From: Thermoanaerobacterium butyriciformans
GTDB taxonomy: Bacteria; Bacillota; Thermoanaerobacteria; Thermoanaerobacterales; Thermoanaerobacteraceae
Direction: 5' to 3'
Assembly (NCBI RefSeq): GCF_017874545.1
Contig: NZ_JAGGLT010000007.1
Span: forward strand, 1-64,000
Length of the DNA stretch: 64,000 nt
Positions 62,558 to 64,000 of this stretch are shown piece by piece. The first letter of the stretch is position 1. Every line of letters starts with the position of its first letter. Position numbers and translations under genes: made by a program. The notes beneath the pieces are model-generated. The model saw nothing but the letters and a program-made list of their open reading frames with translations. It searched no databases and had not been told where the DNA came from.

Positions 62558-63328
62558 ATGATAAACAAAGTAAAAAATTTTTTTAGCAAATATATAGAAG
62601 CTAATAAAATGCAATCTAAATTTATTCTCTTTTCAAAATGTCATCCACTATGCTTGTGTATAATGAGATATGTAGCCGTCATAATAGTTGTTCTAGCTTT
62701 TCTTAAAACTTTAATTATTTACATGATAACTAATCAGTTTCAAACAACAAATCTTCTATTATCATTATTTTTGTTCATCGCTTTTTTACTAATGTCAGTA
62801 TTAATTGAAACTTGCTCGAAAAATCTAAACAAAGTTATAATCCAAAATAAAATTGGTAAAATCCTTGCTGAGTACTCATCACTGGATTTAGCAATAGACC
62901 ATTTATCTAGAATAATTTTTGAAAGTAGCACTAATAAGGACGTCTTAGAAAAAGAGATTGGCGCTTCTAATATGCCAAATATAATAAATGGAACAATGCA
63001 GATTATAAGTTTTTTAGTTGGTTTTTTTGCTAATACACTTTCTGAAATATTTAGAATTTCAATTAATAAGGATATAGGTACAGTTTTCCCAAATTTAAAC
63101 ACGTTTTACGAAAGTATTTTTATTTTCAGTGCGGTTTATGTTATTATATTGTTTACTCTCTATCTTTTAGCAGAAATATTCAAATCATATAATTTATATT
63201 ATATTCATATGTTTGACTATCAAATTAAATATGTTCAGTATACAAAAACCAAATTAATTGAGAAAAAAAATAAAAAAGCAAGAAATATTATCTATATCAC
63301 CCATTTTAAAAGACAAAAAAATACATAA
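62558..63328 (+). CDS. membrane protein of unknown function
   Basis: The 256-residue protein has four likely membrane segments (near residues 35-55, 65-85, 145-165 and 185-210), a cytoplasm-like middle part, and a Lys-rich tail (KTKLIEKKNKKARN). GAGGTG precedes the ATG. Base composition is more AT-rich than in the host genes, in keeping with accessory DNA. It is one of the few plus-strand genes here and may be cargo of the element. Confidence 0.6.
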   Translation: MINKVKNFFSKYIEANKMQSKFILFSKCHPLCLCIMRYVAVIIVVLAFLKTLIIYMITNQFQTTNLLLSLFLFIAFLLMSVLIETCSKNLNKVIIQNKIGKILAEYSSLDLAIDHLSRIIFESSTNKDVLEKEIGASNMPNIINGTMQIISFLVGFFANTLSEIFRISINKDIGTVFPNLNTFYESIFIFSAVYVIILFTLYLLAEIFKSYNLYYIHMFDYQIKYVQYTKTKLIEKKNKKARNIIYITHFKRQKNT

Positions 63329-63336
63329 TGAATTAT

Positions 63337-63612
63337 TTATATCAATAAACTATATGTAATCACGGCTAATAAAATAGAAGATAGAAATGATAGTAAAATA
63401 TAAGATGGTGGTATAAAAAAATTTCTACCGATGAATAAAAAAGCAACAAAATTTATCTGCATTACTAAAAATGCAATAATTGACGGTAATATTTTTATAC
63501 CCGGAATTCCTTGAATAGCTACATAAAAAATTATATTCAGTATTAGAAAAGCAAATAAAGTAATTATAATTAATATGATAGTTCCGGGTTCAAAACCTTT
63601 AAATTTTTTCAT
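63337..63612 (-). CDS. small membrane protein, three segments
   Basis: A protein of 91 residues with three hydrophobic segments (about 10-32, 41-62, 68-90). GGGGATG lies upstream of the ATG with a longish spacing. It converges on the plus-strand membrane protein gene, from which it is 8 bases away. No known family was recognised. Confidence 0.55.
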   Translation of the reverse strand: MKKFKGFEPGTIILIIITLFAFLILNIIFYVAIQGIPGIKILPSIIAFLVMQINFVAFLFIGRNFFIPPSYILLSFLSSILLAVITYSLLI

Positions 63613-63708
63613 TGAAAATCATCCCCTTCTAAAAATGAGTTATACACAATTTCACTTATGTTTAGTTGACTTTTTGCTAACAACTTTTAGACATACTACG
63701 GCTATATA

Positions 63709-63837
63709 TTATGTCTTTATCATCAGTTTCCAGCCTTCGCCTACTTTTTCTATCCTTGTTGACGTCATTCTCATTAGCCTATCTGCTATCTTTATCAGCA
63801 GATCTTTATTTTTGATTGGCCTAAATTCTACCCACAT
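63709..63837 (-). CDS. small protein, 42 residues
   Basis: This open frame begins MWVEFRPIKNKDLLIKIADR and ends EGWKLMIKT, with AAGGAAGG at a longish distance before the ATG. It is amphipathic and basic. It stands in line with the partial gene at the window edge, suggesting a run of small accessory genes read leftward. No function is known. Bases 63613-63708 show nothing else. Confidence 0.5.
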   Translation of the reverse strand: MWVEFRPIKNKDLLIKIADRLMRMTSTRIEKVGEGWKLMIKT

Positions 63838-63893
63838 TATTATCTACCTTCCTTTCATCGTGCATCTCTTTTATTCTTGTATATATAGCTCAG

Positions 63894-64000
63894 CTAATGG
63901 CTATAAAACTCTTCTTCGTCTACTTCTTTATAGCCGATTATTTCTTCACTGTCTAGAGTAAAATCATCTGCCATAAGCCTTTCTCGCGTTATTGTAGCTC
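63894..64000 (-). CDS. partial gene at the window edge (C-terminal end)
   Basis: An open frame enters from the right edge and ends at a TAG (63894-63896). The visible end reads ATITRERLMADDFTLDSEE followed by IIGYKEVDEEEFYSH. An internal ATG at 63974 with AAAGG close by could instead start a 26-residue protein. The acidic, low-complexity end gives no family. A second frame overlapping it ends at 63964, so one of the two is not real. Confidence 0.45.
   Translation of the reverse strand, partial: ATITRERLMADDFTLDSEEIIGYKEVDEEEFYSH

Noticed and set aside
63575..63961. Plus-strand reading frame of 128 codons near the right edge
   Set aside because: It is hydrophobic by composition only and runs across minus-strand small genes that have ribosome-binding sites.
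1..64000. CRISPR array, rRNA operon, T-box or other riboswitch
   Set aside because: No spaced direct repeats of CRISPR type, no rRNA sequence and no T-box or riboswitch core were seen on reading both strands.

Overview
The window comes from a low-GC, spore-forming, anaerobic Firmicute. SpoIVA, SpoIIP, SpoIIGA, sigma-E, sigma-G, an FeFe-hydrogenase operon laid out like the hfsABCD operon of Thermoanaerobacterium, and the overall base composition suggest Thermoanaerobacterium or a close Thermoanaerobacterales relative. The genus is inferred from recalled gene order and was not checked by a search. Nearly all host genes lie on the minus strand. The plus-strand exceptions are a MarR/MFS pair (8.5-10.2 kb), ychF (49.7-50.8 kb) and one membrane-protein gene (62.6 kb).

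Layout. 1-2.75 kb: lactate permease and a FadR/LldR-type regulator, with matching palindromic operators. 2.8-8.3 kb: a worn envelope-lipid cluster. A TetR regulator heads a plsC and patatin operon, and a related TetR-type palindrome sits inside the promoter of a second yidC. Behind yidC are a beheaded radical-SAM gene, uppS, and the decayed first codons of cdsA. 8.4-10.2 kb: an autoregulated, probably leaderless MarR gene and an MFS exporter. 10.2-19.1 kb: tRNA-Pro(GGG), spoIVA, gpsA, plsY, der, a PDZ/radical-SAM (DUF512) gene, two tandem DUF3189 genes, spoIIP and a DUF1614 membrane protein. 19.1-25.7 kb: the phosphate regulon pstS-pstC-pstA-pstB-phoU with phoP-phoR upstream and two four-repeat PHO boxes. 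25.7-29 kb: nrdR, ymxH-like gene, sigG, sigE, spoIIGA. 29.2-46.2 kb: a full dcw cluster from mraZ to ftsZ (transcribed right to left). 46.3-50.8 kb: paired M16 peptidases, a YhcN-like lipoprotein and ychF. 50.8-53.1 kb: thiI and a cysteine desulfurase. 53.2-57.9 kb: the hfs hydrogenase/sensor operon with a Rex-like operator. 58-59.7 kb: DUF3006, a CsoR-like repressor and a glycosyltransferase. 59.8-64 kb: the start of a mobile element whose large serine recombinase directly abuts the start-less 3' end of a Cys/Pro/Tyr-rich gene.

How the parts fit. Most of the window is the cell-envelope and sporulation backbone: peptidoglycan precursors, septation, phospholipid entry steps (GpsA, PlsY, PlsC, patatin, YidC, UppS) and the mother-cell/forespore sigma switch. 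Two parts look least described. One is the TetR-controlled lipid/insertase cluster, where promoters and operators can be read directly and part of the cluster is decaying. The other is the recombinase-bounded element at the right edge, which resembles sporulation-gene interruption by skin-like elements. Its other end lies outside the window. Other points worth a look are a probable AUA start codon in the PASTA PBP gene, crossing inverted repeats over the murA ribosome-binding site, and the Ser-for-Cys change in the sensor-type hydrogenase HfsB.
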